From: Cyclobacteriaceae bacterium
GTDB taxonomy: Bacteria; Bacteroidota; Bacteroidia; Cytophagales; Cyclobacteriaceae
Direction of reading: 5' to 3'
Length of the DNA stretch: 64,000 nt
Assembly: GCA_028284125.1 (NCBI GenBank)
Contig: JANQSI010000003.1
Span: 1 to 64,000, forward strand
The translations under genes were made by a program, and so were the position numbers. Positions 35,208 through 45,029 of this stretch are shown here, one piece after another; within the stretch, counting starts at the first letter, position 1; the number at the start of each line of letters is the position of its first letter. The notes under the pieces are model-generated. The model made no database searches. It was not told the origin of the DNA and saw only the letters and a program-made list of their open reading frames with translations.

Positions 35208-36521
35208 ATCTTTGATCAACCTATTTGAAGAGGAATCTTTCCACTTATGATCTATTTCTTCCAATGAACTCTCGATCGCCAGGAACGTATCGCTCTTTTT
35301 ATCATCAAAGTCACCCATTCCTTCTGTTTCGTACATTTCCAGCACTGTGTGAAAGTCCATTTTGTTAATATCAAAGCTTGGTTGATAAGCTGTAGCATCT
35401 GACTCAATCTTGGTAATAAGATGTGATTTTTCCAGCTCATGACAAATGTCGATCACATACTTTCTGGGAATATTTACCGACTCAGCAAGTTTTGATAAGG
35501 TCATAGCTCCTTTCTTTCTCTCAAAATTCTTCACCACACGATAAAGCAATAGAATCATCAATTTTTTCTTGTGATTCAGGCTGATCTTCAGCTTATCGGT
35601 CTTCATCGTCCACTCATTTACATACTGCACACCATAGGCGATTTCCGCTCCAAAAAGCACGATGAGCCAACTTAACTGAAGCCAAATCAAAAAGAGTGGC
35701 AAGATCACCAAACTACCGTAAATAGCATTGTATCTGGAAAAAGCAAACTGAAGATTGATAAACCCCCATTGGGTTAATTGATACAAAGTTCCCGCTAGTA
35801 CTCCAGCCAAAAGTGCCGGTAAGACTTTTACTCTGGTGTTCGGAAAAATCAGATATAGTAAAGTGAGTAGCAACCATATGAGGGTGTATGGTAGTAGCTT
35901 AAGAAGAAAGAAAATTCCAGACTTGAGTTTTGTCAAAATTTCAAATTCAGCTACGAAATTTTGAATTTGACTAGTGACAAAAACAGTAGCGCTACTTGCA
36001 ACAATGAGAAGAACAGGCCCCAATAAAATGACCGCTACATAGTCAGAAATTTTACGCTCCCATCTCCTACTCTTTTTGATATCCCACATATCGTTGAACG
36101 CCTCTTCAATATTCATTAGGAGCCGGATCACGGTATAGATTAGGAATAAGAGAGAAATCCCTGTAATAATACCGCTATTGGTTCCACCTAGCATGTTCTG
36201 AGCTAGTGGTAAGATTTGCTTAAGAATTTCTTCTTGTCCGGAAAGAAGATTGGACAGCTGCTGTTCTACTAATTTCTCGATTCCAAACCCTTTACCGATA
36301 GCAAAAAGCATGGCTACTACAGGGACTATCGAAAGCATCGAAAAGTAAGTCAATGCAGATGCTTTCTCCGTGCATTTGTCGTCAATAAATTCTTTGATAG
36401 CTATGATCCAAACACGGATAAAGCCATAACCCAATCTTTTACCTCGAGGTAGCGATCTCAGCTTTAGTCGCCAGAGATCTACTTCAATGAATTGCCGGAA
36501 CTGATTCAGCTTTTTTGTCAT
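35202..36521 (-). CDS. YihY/BrkB-family membrane protein with C-terminal winged helix
   Basis: This 439-residue inner-membrane protein starts at ATG 36521; a GTG at 36569 would add 16 residues but sits in a hairpin. Residues 30-310 hold about six transmembrane helices with the YihY/BrkB block (KASALTYFSMLSIVPVVAML; later AIYGSLVILPLFLIWLQLSW). The C-terminal part (about 325-400) looks like a winged helix (TLSKLAESVNIPRKYVIDIC). The older name ribonuclease BN for this family is a misassignment. Its function is unknown, perhaps in lipid transport. Confidence 0.83.
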   Translation of the reverse strand: MTKKLNQFRQFIEVDLWRLKLRSLPRGKRLGYGFIRVWIIAIKEFIDDKCTEKASALTYFSMLSIVPVVAMLFAIGKGFGIEKLVEQQLSNLLSGQEEILKQILPLAQNMLGGTNSGIITGISLLFLIYTVIRLLMNIEEAFNDMWDIKKSRRWERKISDYVAVILLGPVLLIVASSATVFVTSQIQNFVAEFEILTKLKSGIFFLLKLLPYTLIWLLLTLLYLIFPNTRVKVLPALLAGVLAGTLYQLTQWGFINLQFAFSRYNAIYGSLVILPLFLIWLQLSWLIVLFGAEIAYGVQYVNEWTMKTDKLKISLNHKKKLMILLLYRVVKNFERKKGAMTLSKLAESVNIPRKYVIDICHELEKSHLITKIESDATAYQPSFDINKMDFHTVLEMYETEGMGDFDDKKSDTFLAIESSLEEIDHKWKDSSSNRLIKDL

Positions 36522-36541
36522 AGCGGCGGAAAGATAAAAAA

Positions 36542-36567
36542 GAAAAAGAGGCTGTTGCCCCTTTTTC
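36542..36567 (-). terminator. Terminator/attenuator between metallophosphoesterase and YihY
   Basis: On the minus strand the stem GAAAAAGGGGC/GCCTCTTTTTC (one mismatch) is followed by a T-rich run (T6 around 36535-36540). It lies about 85 bases past the metallophosphoesterase stop and only 21 bases before the preferred YihY ATG, so it could attenuate YihY expression. Confidence 0.65.
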
Positions 36568-36651
36568 ACCTAATCACCTGTAAAAATCACCTATCAACCT
36601 ATGACATGAAGATTAATACAGTTATAACATTCCGTTACTGGAAAACCCTAC

Positions 36652-37884
36652 TTAAATTGATTTTAATTCCAAAACAGTGATCTCTGGAAGAATTCCTATC
36701 CTACCTGGATATCCTATGAAGCCATAACCTCGATTCACATAGAGGTACTGATCCTCTTCCATGTGAAGGTCGGACCATTGCTTGTATCGATATTGGGCTG
36801 GGCTCCATTTGAAATCCCCAAACTCTACTCCAAACTGGAATCCGTGGGTGTGTCCAGCCAACGTGAGATCAATATCAGAATAGTTGGGCCTGATCTGAGC
36901 ATCCCAATGACTGGGATCGTGCGAAAGCAAAATTTTGAATGGATGATCTTCAACTCCCCTGACGGTTAAACCCATATCTCCGTATTTCGAAAACCTACCT
37001 GCACCCCAGTTTTCGCATCCTAAAACAGCAAGTTCTTCACCATCCACTTTTAGAATTCGATTCTCATTTAGCAAAATGTCCCAATCCATATAACCATGCA
37101 TTTCGTGCAGGTCTTTGATGTCTTTTAGTTTGTCTTGATGTGATGGCCAACTACTGTAATCACCATAATCATGGTTCCCCATCACAGAAAATTTTCCCAG
37201 TGGAGCATTCACTTTTTTGAACACATCAAGGTAGTCTTTCGCTTCCTCACTCCGATTATTTACCAAATCACCTGTGAAGAAAAATACATCTGGTTTCTCG
37301 GCATTAAGCATATCAATACCACCTTCGACTGCTGTCTTATTGAAAAAACTTCCGGTATGAATATCTGATATCTGAACTACTCTAAGTCCATCAAAGGCCT
37401 TCGGTAAATTCTGTGACTCAATAATTCTTCTCCGAACCCGATAATCATGCGCACCTGAGATTACTCCGAAGCTCATAGCTGCAATCGGTATAGCTCCGGC
37501 AATCATTGCGGATTTAGCCATGAAATCAGACCTGGATGTTGAGAACTTATCTTCCTGAGCAGGAAACAAATTCACAATCCAAGTAAATGCCCTTCGTATA
37601 TCATCCACCAAAAGAAAAATGGATGCCAAAGCTTTTCCCATGAAAAGAATGAAGAAAAACGTTGTGATGTATAGCCTTAGGTTTTTGAAAACCTTGGGAT
37701 CTATTCTGGTATACATCAATACACCAGCTACCGCCAGTACACTGATCACCCAATAGGCAATGATTACTCCTCTCCTAACCCAAACTGAAGCATCTTCCAC
37801 CATCGACCTTACTGCAACAAAAATGTAGAAGTCGAGGGCGAAGTATAGGGTCAATAAAAAAACAACAAAATAGATTCTGCTCAT
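36652..37884 (-). CDS. Membrane-anchored metallophosphoesterase (YkuE-like)
   Basis: This 410-residue protein starts at ATG 37884. Residues 1-110 hold three or four transmembrane helices. A calcineurin-type phosphoesterase domain follows (about 165-405) with complete metal motifs: D174-x-H176 in QISDIHTG, G-D206 in FTGDLVNN, GN237H238D, and GHTHGFQFG near 358. Relatives (YkuE/LpxG-like) act on phospholipids or UDP-sugars in the envelope, and the exact substrate is open. It is followed by a terminator before the YihY gene. Confidence 0.85.
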   Translation of the reverse strand: MSRIYFVVFLLTLYFALDFYIFVAVRSMVEDASVWVRRGVIIAYWVISVLAVAGVLMYTRIDPKVFKNLRLYITTFFFILFMGKALASIFLLVDDIRRAFTWIVNLFPAQEDKFSTSRSDFMAKSAMIAGAIPIAAMSFGVISGAHDYRVRRRIIESQNLPKAFDGLRVVQISDIHTGSFFNKTAVEGGIDMLNAEKPDVFFFTGDLVNNRSEEAKDYLDVFKKVNAPLGKFSVMGNHDYGDYSSWPSHQDKLKDIKDLHEMHGYMDWDILLNENRILKVDGEELAVLGCENWGAGRFSKYGDMGLTVRGVEDHPFKILLSHDPSHWDAQIRPNYSDIDLTLAGHTHGFQFGVEFGDFKWSPAQYRYKQWSDLHMEEDQYLYVNRGYGFIGYPGRIGILPEITVLELKSI

Positions 37885-37888
37885 AATG

Positions 37889-37919
37889 AAAAAACTCTCC
37901 CGCATGGCACGAGAGAGTT
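37889..37919 (-). terminator. Terminator of the efflux operon
   Basis: On the minus strand AACTCTC/GAGAGTT (7-bp stem, 13-base loop) is followed by six T. It sits about 120 bases past the RND stop and partly overlaps the leader of the metallophosphoesterase gene at 37884. Confidence 0.75.
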
Positions 37920-38036
37920 ATATATAACTTAAACCTAACCGACGGCTCTTCCCTTTGTTGATAAGGTCATAACCGATACATTACCTAACGTAAAAAGAGC
38001 GTAAAGGTTGATATGATCTATTTCCCTAATTCTCAT

Positions 38037-41000
38037 TTAGGCTGCCTTTGCCATTATCTCCTCTGGCTGAGCTTGTTTAGCAAAAATCCGGTACTTGATT
38101 CGATACACAATCGTAAATAGAACTGGCACGATTATCAACGTTAAGAACGTCGCAACGATTAATCCGAAGATCACCGTCCATGCCAATGGTCCCCAGAAAA
38201 TCACATTATCTCCTCCAATGTATATCTGAGGATCAAAGTTTGTGAACAAGGACGAAAAGTTGATGTTCAAACCAATCGCCAATGGCACTAATCCTAAAAC
38301 TGTCGTAATCGCTGTAAGAATTACAGGTCTTAATCTTGCTTTACCTCCCATCACAGTCGCCTCCAAAGCATCATCTTTCGAAAGGAATTCATCTTCTCTC
38401 AAGCCTAACTCCAATTTCTTTCGATCAATTAAAAGCTGAGTATAATCAAGCAACACCACACCATTATTTACCACGATACCAGCAAGTGAGATGATTCCCA
38501 TCATGGTCATCATGATCACGAATGGCCAGCCGGTCATCATCAATCCACCAAACACGCCAATGAAACTGAGGAAGATTGCCAACATAATAATTCCCGGTCT
38601 TGAAACTCCACCAAACTGGAACACGAGTATCAACATAATCAAACCGAGACCAGAAAAGAAGGCACCCATCAAGAAAGCCATTTGCTTGTTCTGTTCTTCG
38701 ATTTGTCCTGTGAAATCAATCTTAACCCCTGGAGGCAGATTTTCGAATTCTTCCATTTCACTTTGAATTTGAGTCACGATCGCTCCAGCATCAGTAAACC
38801 CTGGTTGTAATCCAGAATAAACAGTTACAACCCGCTTAGTATCCTTATGCTTGATGGCACTAAATCCGGAAGTATTCTTTTGAGATGCAACAGCAGAAAC
38901 TGGAATCTCCTTGATCTTACCAGAAGAATTGTCCCTGAACGTAATGTTTTGATTGAACAAAGCACTGGTGTTGTACCTAATATCCTTGTCAAATCGAACG
39001 TTGATGTCATAGTCTTCACCATCTTTTTTGTAGACACCAGCTTTCTCACCAAACAATGATCTTCTCAACTGGCTTCCAACTTGCCCAACGGCTACACCTA
39101 ACTCACCTGCTTTCTTTCGATCAACTACCACTTGCATGGCAGGTTTCCCTTTATTCACATCGATCTTCAATTCTTCAATCCCTGGAATGTTCCGGTCGTT
39201 GATGAAATTCCTCATACTTTCGGCAGCAAGAATCAACTGATCATAATCATCCCCTTCCAATTCAATATTAATAGGGTATCCAGCCGGAGGACCTACTGCA
39301 TCTTTCTCTACTGAAATTGCTACGCCAGGATAAATACCACTTAGTGCTACTTGAATTTTCTCTCTCAATTTTTCCGAATCTGCTCCACGTCTGTACTTGA
39401 ATTCACGCATGGAGGCCGTGATTTTACCTCTGTGTGGCATTTCCGCAGCGGAGCCTCCATCTGTCTGAGGATTTCCAGCACCCTCTCCCACTTGTGAAAC
39501 AGAGGATTCAACCAAGAAGTTATAATTCGCATCCACGTAAACCTCGCTGTTGATAATTGAGTAAACACGATCTTCAATTTCATTGGTGATCTTATTCGTC
39601 TTTTCAATCGAAGTTCCTTGAGGATATTCGATGTACACAATGATCTGGTTTGGCGTATTATCTGGGAAAAACTCAACCTTGGTACGGCCTGTACCCATTG
39701 ACCAACCAAAAGACATGAAAGCAAGAATCAATAACAGTACTGTGAAAGAGAAATACCAATATACATTTCGTCCTTTAAGGGCACCTCTCAATCTGGCTTC
39801 ATAGAAATTTTCCATCCAAACAAGGAAGGTCTTTTGAAAACCAATGGCCAATTTCTTAATTCCGTATTTGTAGATCCAGAATAAGATGGCTGTTACAATC
39901 ATTAGAGAGCCCAACCCTCTTACAGCTCCACCAAAAATCAGGATCACCGTACCAAATCCACCAAGAATAATACTTAATCTAATTAACTGCTTTGTGGTAA
40001 GTTCTCGATCTTCTGTTTCCATAAATTGAGATACCAACATCGAGTTCATGAAAATCGCCACGAAAAGCGAGGACCCGAGTACCACCGATAAGGTGATTGG
40101 GAAATAGATCATGAACTGCCCCATTACTCCTGGCCACATGCCCAAAGGAACGAAAGCTGCTACTGTGGTCGCAGTGGAAATAATAATTGGAAGAGCAATT
40201 TCACCAATCCCTTTTTTGGCTGCCTGAATTCTGGACAATCCTTCATCCATCAACCGGTATACATTTTCCACAACCACAATTCCATTATCAACCAACATTC
40301 CAAGCCCCATAATTAGAGCAAACAAAATCATGGTATTCATGGTGTATCCTAATGTGTCTAGAATCATGAATGACATTGTCATTGACATTGGAATAGCGAA
40401 TCCTACGAACAAGGCATTTCTAAATCCTAGGAAGAACATCAATACTGTGACAACCAGGATAATCCCGAAAATGATATTGTTTACAAGATCACTTACCTGA
40501 TTCAGTGTTCTAAAAGATGAATCATTCGATATAGAAATCTCCAAATCTTGTGGAAAGTAATTTACCTGAGCTTCTTTGATAATTTCTCGAATCTCATTCG
40601 CGGCATTAATCATGTTTTTGCCTGCGCGCTTTTTTACGTCAAGCATTACCACGCTATTGCCAAACTCACGTGCATAAGTAGTTTTATCTTCTTCTTTAAA
40701 ACTCACTTTTGCAATGTCCTTCAAATAAACCGGAGCGTTGTTTTCCGATTTAACCACAAAATCCTCCAACTCCTTCGGATCTTCAATTTCTCCAAGAATT
40801 CGAATGGTTCTCCTTTGTCCACTAACCTTGAGGTTCCCAGCAGACATGGTCATGTTCCCATTTCCAATAGTCGAAAGAACATCATCGAAGCTGACCTTGG
40901 CCGCCATCATTTTGTAGATGTCTACGGCAACTTCTACTTCTAATTCTTGAGCGCCACGAATGTCTACTTCCTTAATCTCAGCTAAGTCCTCAATTTCATC

Positions 41001-41531
41001 TTCAAGGTATTCTCCATATTCTTTCAACTTATTCACCGGGTAATCTCCCGTGATGTTGATATTCATGATTGGAAATTCTTCAGAGAAATTCAGGTCGAAC
41101 ACGTTCGGCTCGACTTTGGCGCCATTAAAAAGAGGCCAGTCTTCTCCAGCTACTTCTGAATCTACTTCGTCTTTCACCTTTTGCTTAGCCGCTTCAACGG
41201 TAATGTCCTCATCAAACTCAACCGTGATAATGGAGTAGTCTTCTTGAGAGGTAGAAAGAATTTCAACTACGTTACTTACGTTCGTCAATTCTTTCTCAAG
41301 CGGATCTGTGATAAGCCTTTCTATATCCTCAGCAGTGTTGCCCGGAAATGGAGTACTGATATAGATTTTGGTTTCCTTAATTTCTGGAAAATCCTCTCTT
41401 GGCATTGAAAAATAAGAGGACAACCCAATCAGCAAAAAGATGCCGATCATCACCAGGATTACGGATGGGTTTTGAATTGCCCAAGAGGACAATCTAAATT
41501 CCTTGTTTACTTTATTCTCTCTAGTATCCAT
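38037..41531 (-). CDS. RND efflux pump, inner-membrane permease
   Basis: This 1164-residue AcrB-like proton antiporter has the two-fold repeat of six helices and large periplasmic loop each. The first helix is at about 22-42, and helix 4 carries GMLVDNGIVVVENV with Asp415. Its neighbour is Asn416, whereas AcrB has Asp407-Asp408, so only one of the two relay acids is kept. It is longer than AcrB (1049) because of insertions in the central and second periplasmic loops. It forms a tripartite pump with the adaptor (3 bases upstream) and TolC protein. The substrate is unknown: drugs, bile salts, metals or lipids. Confidence 0.9.
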   Translation of the reverse strand: MDTRENKVNKEFRLSSWAIQNPSVILVMIGIFLLIGLSSYFSMPREDFPEIKETKIYISTPFPGNTAEDIERLITDPLEKELTNVSNVVEILSTSQEDYSIITVEFDEDITVEAAKQKVKDEVDSEVAGEDWPLFNGAKVEPNVFDLNFSEEFPIMNINITGDYPVNKLKEYGEYLEDEIEDLAEIKEVDIRGAQELEVEVAVDIYKMMAAKVSFDDVLSTIGNGNMTMSAGNLKVSGQRRTIRILGEIEDPKELEDFVVKSENNAPVYLKDIAKVSFKEEDKTTYAREFGNSVVMLDVKKRAGKNMINAANEIREIIKEAQVNYFPQDLEISISNDSSFRTLNQVSDLVNNIIFGIILVVTVLMFFLGFRNALFVGFAIPMSMTMSFMILDTLGYTMNTMILFALIMGLGMLVDNGIVVVENVYRLMDEGLSRIQAAKKGIGEIALPIIISTATTVAAFVPLGMWPGVMGQFMIYFPITLSVVLGSSLFVAIFMNSMLVSQFMETEDRELTTKQLIRLSIILGGFGTVILIFGGAVRGLGSLMIVTAILFWIYKYGIKKLAIGFQKTFLVWMENFYEARLRGALKGRNVYWYFSFTVLLLILAFMSFGWSMGTGRTKVEFFPDNTPNQIIVYIEYPQGTSIEKTNKITNEIEDRVYSIINSEVYVDANYNFLVESSVSQVGEGAGNPQTDGGSAAEMPHRGKITASMREFKYRRGADSEKLREKIQVALSGIYPGVAISVEKDAVGPPAGYPINIELEGDDYDQLILAAESMRNFINDRNIPGIEELKIDVNKGKPAMQVVVDRKKAGELGVAVGQVGSQLRRSLFGEKAGVYKKDGEDYDINVRFDKDIRYNTSALFNQNITFRDNSSGKIKEIPVSAVASQKNTSGFSAIKHKDTKRVVTVYSGLQPGFTDAGAIVTQIQSEMEEFENLPPGVKIDFTGQIEEQNKQMAFLMGAFFSGLGLIMLILVFQFGGVSRPGIIMLAIFLSFIGVFGGLMMTGWPFVIMMTMMGIISLAGIVVNNGVVLLDYTQLLIDRKKLELGLREDEFLSKDDALEATVMGGKARLRPVILTAITTVLGLVPLAIGLNINFSSLFTNFDPQIYIGGDNVIFWGPLAWTVIFGLIVATFLTLIIVPVLFTIVYRIKYRIFAKQAQPEEIMAKAA

Positions 41532-41534
41532 ATG

Positions 41535-42719
41535 TTACTGAGTTAAAATTTTAACTTGTTGTCCATCTTTCACACTTCTGGCACCTTCGCTAATCACATC
41601 CTGTCCATCTTCAATTCCGGACAGAATTTCTACATAATCACCCTGTGCTTTACCAGTTGTAATGATGTTCTTGTTGGCTTTACCAATATTATCGCCGTTT
41701 ACTTCTGTCGCAACAAATGCGTACTGCTCGCCTTCTGCATTTTCTGAAATGATACTTTGCGGAATTAAAATCGCCGTTTCATTTCTGTAATCATTAATTT
41801 GAACCTTTGCCGTCAAATTAGGTTTGATCTTACCGTTCCTATTGGGAACTGGAATTTCCACAGTAAACGATCTGTTATCCGGGTTAATGAAATTTCCAGT
41901 TTGCCTTACTGTAGATTCAATCGTTTCATTCAAGATTGGAAAGTAGACTTTGACTTTTTTCCCAGGAGTTACATCTGCAATGTAAGACTCGGGAACGTCC
42001 ACTTCGATAAACATATTTGTAAGGTTCACAATTCTGAAAACTTCTGAACCAGGGCCGCCCGGAGCAACAACTGTTCCTTGGTCTTTGATTACATCGTCAA
42101 TGATTCCTGTGAAAGGTGCCCGGATGTAAAACTTATCCAATTGACTTTGCATTTGATCTACAGCGCTTTGCTGAGCTTCATAGTTTGCCTTGGCTTGCAG
42201 ATATTGAATTTCAGTTCCGATCTTTTGTTCCCAAAGCCTTTCCTGACGTTCAAAAGTAGTTTTAGCTAAAGCCAATTGCGTTTTCATTTGAAGCAATAGG
42301 CTAGCCGTACCACCATCATCAATTGTCGCTAATAATTGACCCTTCTTGACACTTTGACCATCTATCACATGGATTCTTACCAATGTTCCAGCCGCTTCAG
42401 GGTAGATTAAAACATTTTGCTTCGTTGTGACATCTCCTTGTAGTTCTACAAAGTGATCAAAGTTTTCATGCTTGGCTTTGAAAGTAGTCACCAATGGTAA
42501 ATTTCTGAATTCGCTGTTAGCGGTGATCATTGAGTCAAGTAGTGCGATCTCTCGTCCAATTGATTTGTGCTGTTCAGACAATTCCGCTTTTTTCTGTCTT
42601 ACTTCTTCCAGGTTTCCTCCTGCGATGATAGCGCTGACAGTGCTTTCCTCACTTCCACAGGAAGAAAGAATTAGCGCTACGATGATGTTTAGGGTGAGTA
42701 TGTAGTTGATCTTTTTCAT
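41535..42719 (-). CDS. RND efflux periplasmic adaptor (MFP) lipoprotein
   Basis: This 394-residue adaptor has lipobox L-I-L-S-S-C (Cys21), an alpha-helical hairpin (about 140-200, LALAKTTFERQERLWEQKI), a lipoyl-type half (VIYPEAAGTLVRIHVIDGQSVKKGQLLATID) and beta-barrel and membrane-proximal domains to the C-terminus. It links the permease to the TolC channel. The gene lies between tolC-like (4 bases) and permease (3 bases), so all are cotranslated from one mRNA. Confidence 0.9.
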   Translation of the reverse strand: MKKINYILTLNIIVALILSSCGSEESTVSAIIAGGNLEEVRQKKAELSEQHKSIGREIALLDSMITANSEFRNLPLVTTFKAKHENFDHFVELQGDVTTKQNVLIYPEAAGTLVRIHVIDGQSVKKGQLLATIDDGGTASLLLQMKTQLALAKTTFERQERLWEQKIGTEIQYLQAKANYEAQQSAVDQMQSQLDKFYIRAPFTGIIDDVIKDQGTVVAPGGPGSEVFRIVNLTNMFIEVDVPESYIADVTPGKKVKVYFPILNETIESTVRQTGNFINPDNRSFTVEIPVPNRNGKIKPNLTAKVQINDYRNETAILIPQSIISENAEGEQYAFVATEVNGDNIGKANKNIITTGKAQGDYVEILSGIEDGQDVISEGARSVKDGQQVKILTQ

Positions 42720-42723
42720 GATC

Positions 42724-44115
42724 TTAGTTTTTATAAAGTATTCCTAGTGCTTTTTTAAGTTCGATTTGGGCAGTAGCTGCCTCATATAGTGCGTTTAAAT
42801 AGTTCGTTTGAGCTTCTTTGAATTCTGTATTGGCTTGAACGACTTCCAGATTGGACCCTAGCCCTTCCTGGTATTTAATTTTAGATACATTATACACTTC
42901 TTCAGCCAATGTCACATTTTCACTCTCTGCTTCTACCGTTCGTATAGAGTTGTTCACATTGATTTCAGATTCCAAAATCTCTCGGTTTACATTATTCCTC
43001 AATTGAGAAATGTTTTGGTCTATTTGCAGCATCTGTATCCTATTTCTCTGGATAAGACTTCTTTTTGACAGCCCATCAAAAATCGGAATGGAAAGGCTTA
43101 CACCCAGAGCGCTATATCTAAACCAAGTTTGATTGTCAAAGTTGGTTAAATCGCCAAAAGTATTGGTACCGGAAGTCCATCCAAAGTTGTAATTAGCATA
43201 CAAATTTGGAACGTACTGCGATTGATAGTTCTTAACATTAAGTGCTAACAGATCTTTATTCGTCTGAAGTACCGCATATTCGGGACGTTGCTCCAAAGCC
43301 CCCTCTCTTGTAACTTCGATTGGAGTCAAACTAACGGATGATAAATCTCCTGAAAGTACTAGCGGAGCTTCAACCGGCATTCCCATTTGCATCTTAAGAA
43401 TATTCATCGTGGTAATGAGTAACTCTGTATTATTCTTAAGGCTTGTCTTCAGATTGTTATGCTGAATTTTAATTCTGGAAACATCAATCTTTTCTGCAAA
43501 TCCGTTTTCATACATTGCATTGGTTTCATTCAGTAAAGTATCAACAGTTGAGAAATTTCGTCCGAGGAATTCCAAATTCTCTCTTGTGATTAGTACTAAG
43601 TAGTAAGCTTTGGAAACGGCTTCAACAACCTCAACCTTCGATTGATTTTCCTGCCTTTGACTTAAAAGTTTAACTGTTCTCGCAGCCTTTAAGCCAACAA
43701 AATAGGAACCGTCAAACAGTAATTGTCTTGCAGTTATTCCAGCCTGTCCGGTATAATTGGTTCCAAATGCTGCTGGAACAGTCTGTAATTCTCCAGGACC
43801 TGCTCCATCTGGTAGCAAATTTTCATCCACTAAGACACCATAAACAGATGGAGAGATGAAATCTTCAATAAAACTGGTTTGGACCCTAAAGTTTCTATTT
43901 ATTCCAACGTTTCCATCAACCTGCGGGAGACCTCTGGCTAACGTTTCATTTATCTGCGTGACTGCAATATCATTTTCAAGTTTCGCAATTTGAAGATTTT
44001 CGTTGTTTTCCAACGCGTAGTTGATACAATCTTCAAGTGAGAACCTTGCTTCTTCTTGCGCCTCTGCTCTCAGCAGAGTGGTGGCAATCAATAATAGTAA
44101 TAAAATACCTCTCAT
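42724..44115 (-). CDS. TolC-family outer-membrane channel
   Basis: This 463-residue protein has a signal peptide (about 1-19, ending Ala-Gln), then the OEP repeat: helical hairpins with L-x-L-A-x-x-x-V/A and QNIS-type helices, and a second repeat around NNSIRTVEAESENVTLAEEVYNVSKIKYQEGLGSN. It starts 1 base after the TetR stop. It should be the outer-membrane exit duct of the pump encoded downstream. Confidence 0.88.
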   Translation of the reverse strand: MRGILLLLLIATTLLRAEAQEEARFSLEDCINYALENNENLQIAKLENDIAVTQINETLARGLPQVDGNVGINRNFRVQTSFIEDFISPSVYGVLVDENLLPDGAGPGELQTVPAAFGTNYTGQAGITARQLLFDGSYFVGLKAARTVKLLSQRQENQSKVEVVEAVSKAYYLVLITRENLEFLGRNFSTVDTLLNETNAMYENGFAEKIDVSRIKIQHNNLKTSLKNNTELLITTMNILKMQMGMPVEAPLVLSGDLSSVSLTPIEVTREGALEQRPEYAVLQTNKDLLALNVKNYQSQYVPNLYANYNFGWTSGTNTFGDLTNFDNQTWFRYSALGVSLSIPIFDGLSKRSLIQRNRIQMLQIDQNISQLRNNVNREILESEINVNNSIRTVEAESENVTLAEEVYNVSKIKYQEGLGSNLEVVQANTEFKEAQTNYLNALYEAATAQIELKKALGILYKN

Positions 44116-44116
44116 A

Positions 44117-44740
44117 TTAGAGTGCGTGATTTAAGGTTTCGGATTGTAGGTGTTCTTCGTATTTTTCTTTACCCGCTTGGGTTAGCAACCCATGGATAAA
44201 GTGATCTAATATTTGTAGTTGTACTTGTGTAAAGTCAAATTCCTTCTGAGGAAAAATTTTAGTATTGAAGGCTAACTGAACCTGCTCTACGCGTAGAATT
44301 GAAAGTATTTTTGGATCAAGTTCTGATCTAAAGTAACCTTCCTCAATTCCTCTGCGGATGTTACGCTCAATATAACCTCGAACAGTTGTATTCTTAAAGT
44401 TCATGTAGTGCCCCCAAGCTTCAGCATGATATTTCTGCATATCAAACAAAAGCGATGGATTCATTTTGTACACATGCTTTCTCAAGCAAAGTGTAACAAG
44501 AAAAATTTCATGAATTGCATCTTGAGAAACCTGTTCAATTTCAAGAAATTCCTCTTTATCCTTCTCCAAATGATGAAGTGCTACCTCTGATACCAGCTTA
44601 TCTTTGTTATCAAAATACTGATACAAAGTCTTCTTTGACATTGATGCTTCACGAGCCACATCATCCATCGTTACACTTCTGACACCAAACTGAATAAATA
44701 ATTCTTCAGCGTCATGTATGATTTTTTCCTTTGCTTCCAC
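44117..44740 (-). CDS. TetR-family repressor of the efflux operon
   Basis: This 207-residue regulator has an N-terminal helix-turn-helix (about 22-48: SVTMDDVAREASMSKKTLYQYF) and a C-terminal ligand/dimer domain. It is the first gene of the TetR-TolC-MFP-RND operon (1 base from the next gene). A palindrome at 44762-44789, 22 bases upstream of its start, is a strong candidate operator, so it probably represses its own operon until a pump substrate binds. The inducer is unknown. Confidence 0.9.
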   Translation of the reverse strand: MEAKEKIIHDAEELFIQFGVRSVTMDDVAREASMSKKTLYQYFDNKDKLVSEVALHHLEKDKEEFLEIEQVSQDAIHEIFLVTLCLRKHVYKMNPSLLFDMQKYHAEAWGHYMNFKNTTVRGYIERNIRRGIEEGYFRSELDPKILSILRVEQVQLAFNTKIFPQKEFDFTQVQLQILDHFIHGLLTQAGKEKYEEHLQSETLNHAL

Positions 44741-45029
44741 GTTACTTTAAGATAAAACTGAGGAAACTTTAGTAATTCTAAAAGTTTCCATAGTGTAAAG
44801 CAACGAACCTTTTATGAATTGGTTCTAATTTTTTTCATTTTTTTTAAGACGATCGAGAAGAAGTTTTTTGGAATAAATCGTGATATAATACGTGAAAAAA
44901 CATTTTAACCGAAAGTCTAATAACTAAATGCCAAATATTATTTGTTTAATAAATATTTAATCAATACAAAATTTCTTCAATTTATTTCCAAAAAGGCAAG
45001 CTTATTGTACAATGAACTAACTTAACATC
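44741..45029. other. Divergent promoter region of efflux operon and tlpA
   Basis: This 289-base gap holds the TetR palindrome (44762-44789) and long T/A runs. A 10-bp palindrome ATTGTACAAT (45004-45013) lies just before the TlpA start. A weak GAACC/GGTTC hairpin followed by seven T lies at 44805-44832. No coding frame is apparent. Confidence 0.5.
44762..44789. promoter_or_regulatory. TetR-type operator palindrome
   Basis: GGAAACTTT and AAAGTTTCC form perfect 9-bp arms around a 10-base spacer. The 28-bp dyad lies 22-49 bases upstream of the tetR-like start codon, where it would overlap the promoter. Its size and place fit a TetR-family dimer site. Confidence 0.75.

Noticed and set aside
44805-44832. 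Terminator-like GAACC/GGTTC hairpin followed by T-run upstream of tlpA
   Set aside because: The stem is only 5 bp with an 11-base loop and no transcript is expected to end there; kept as a note in the intergenic entry.
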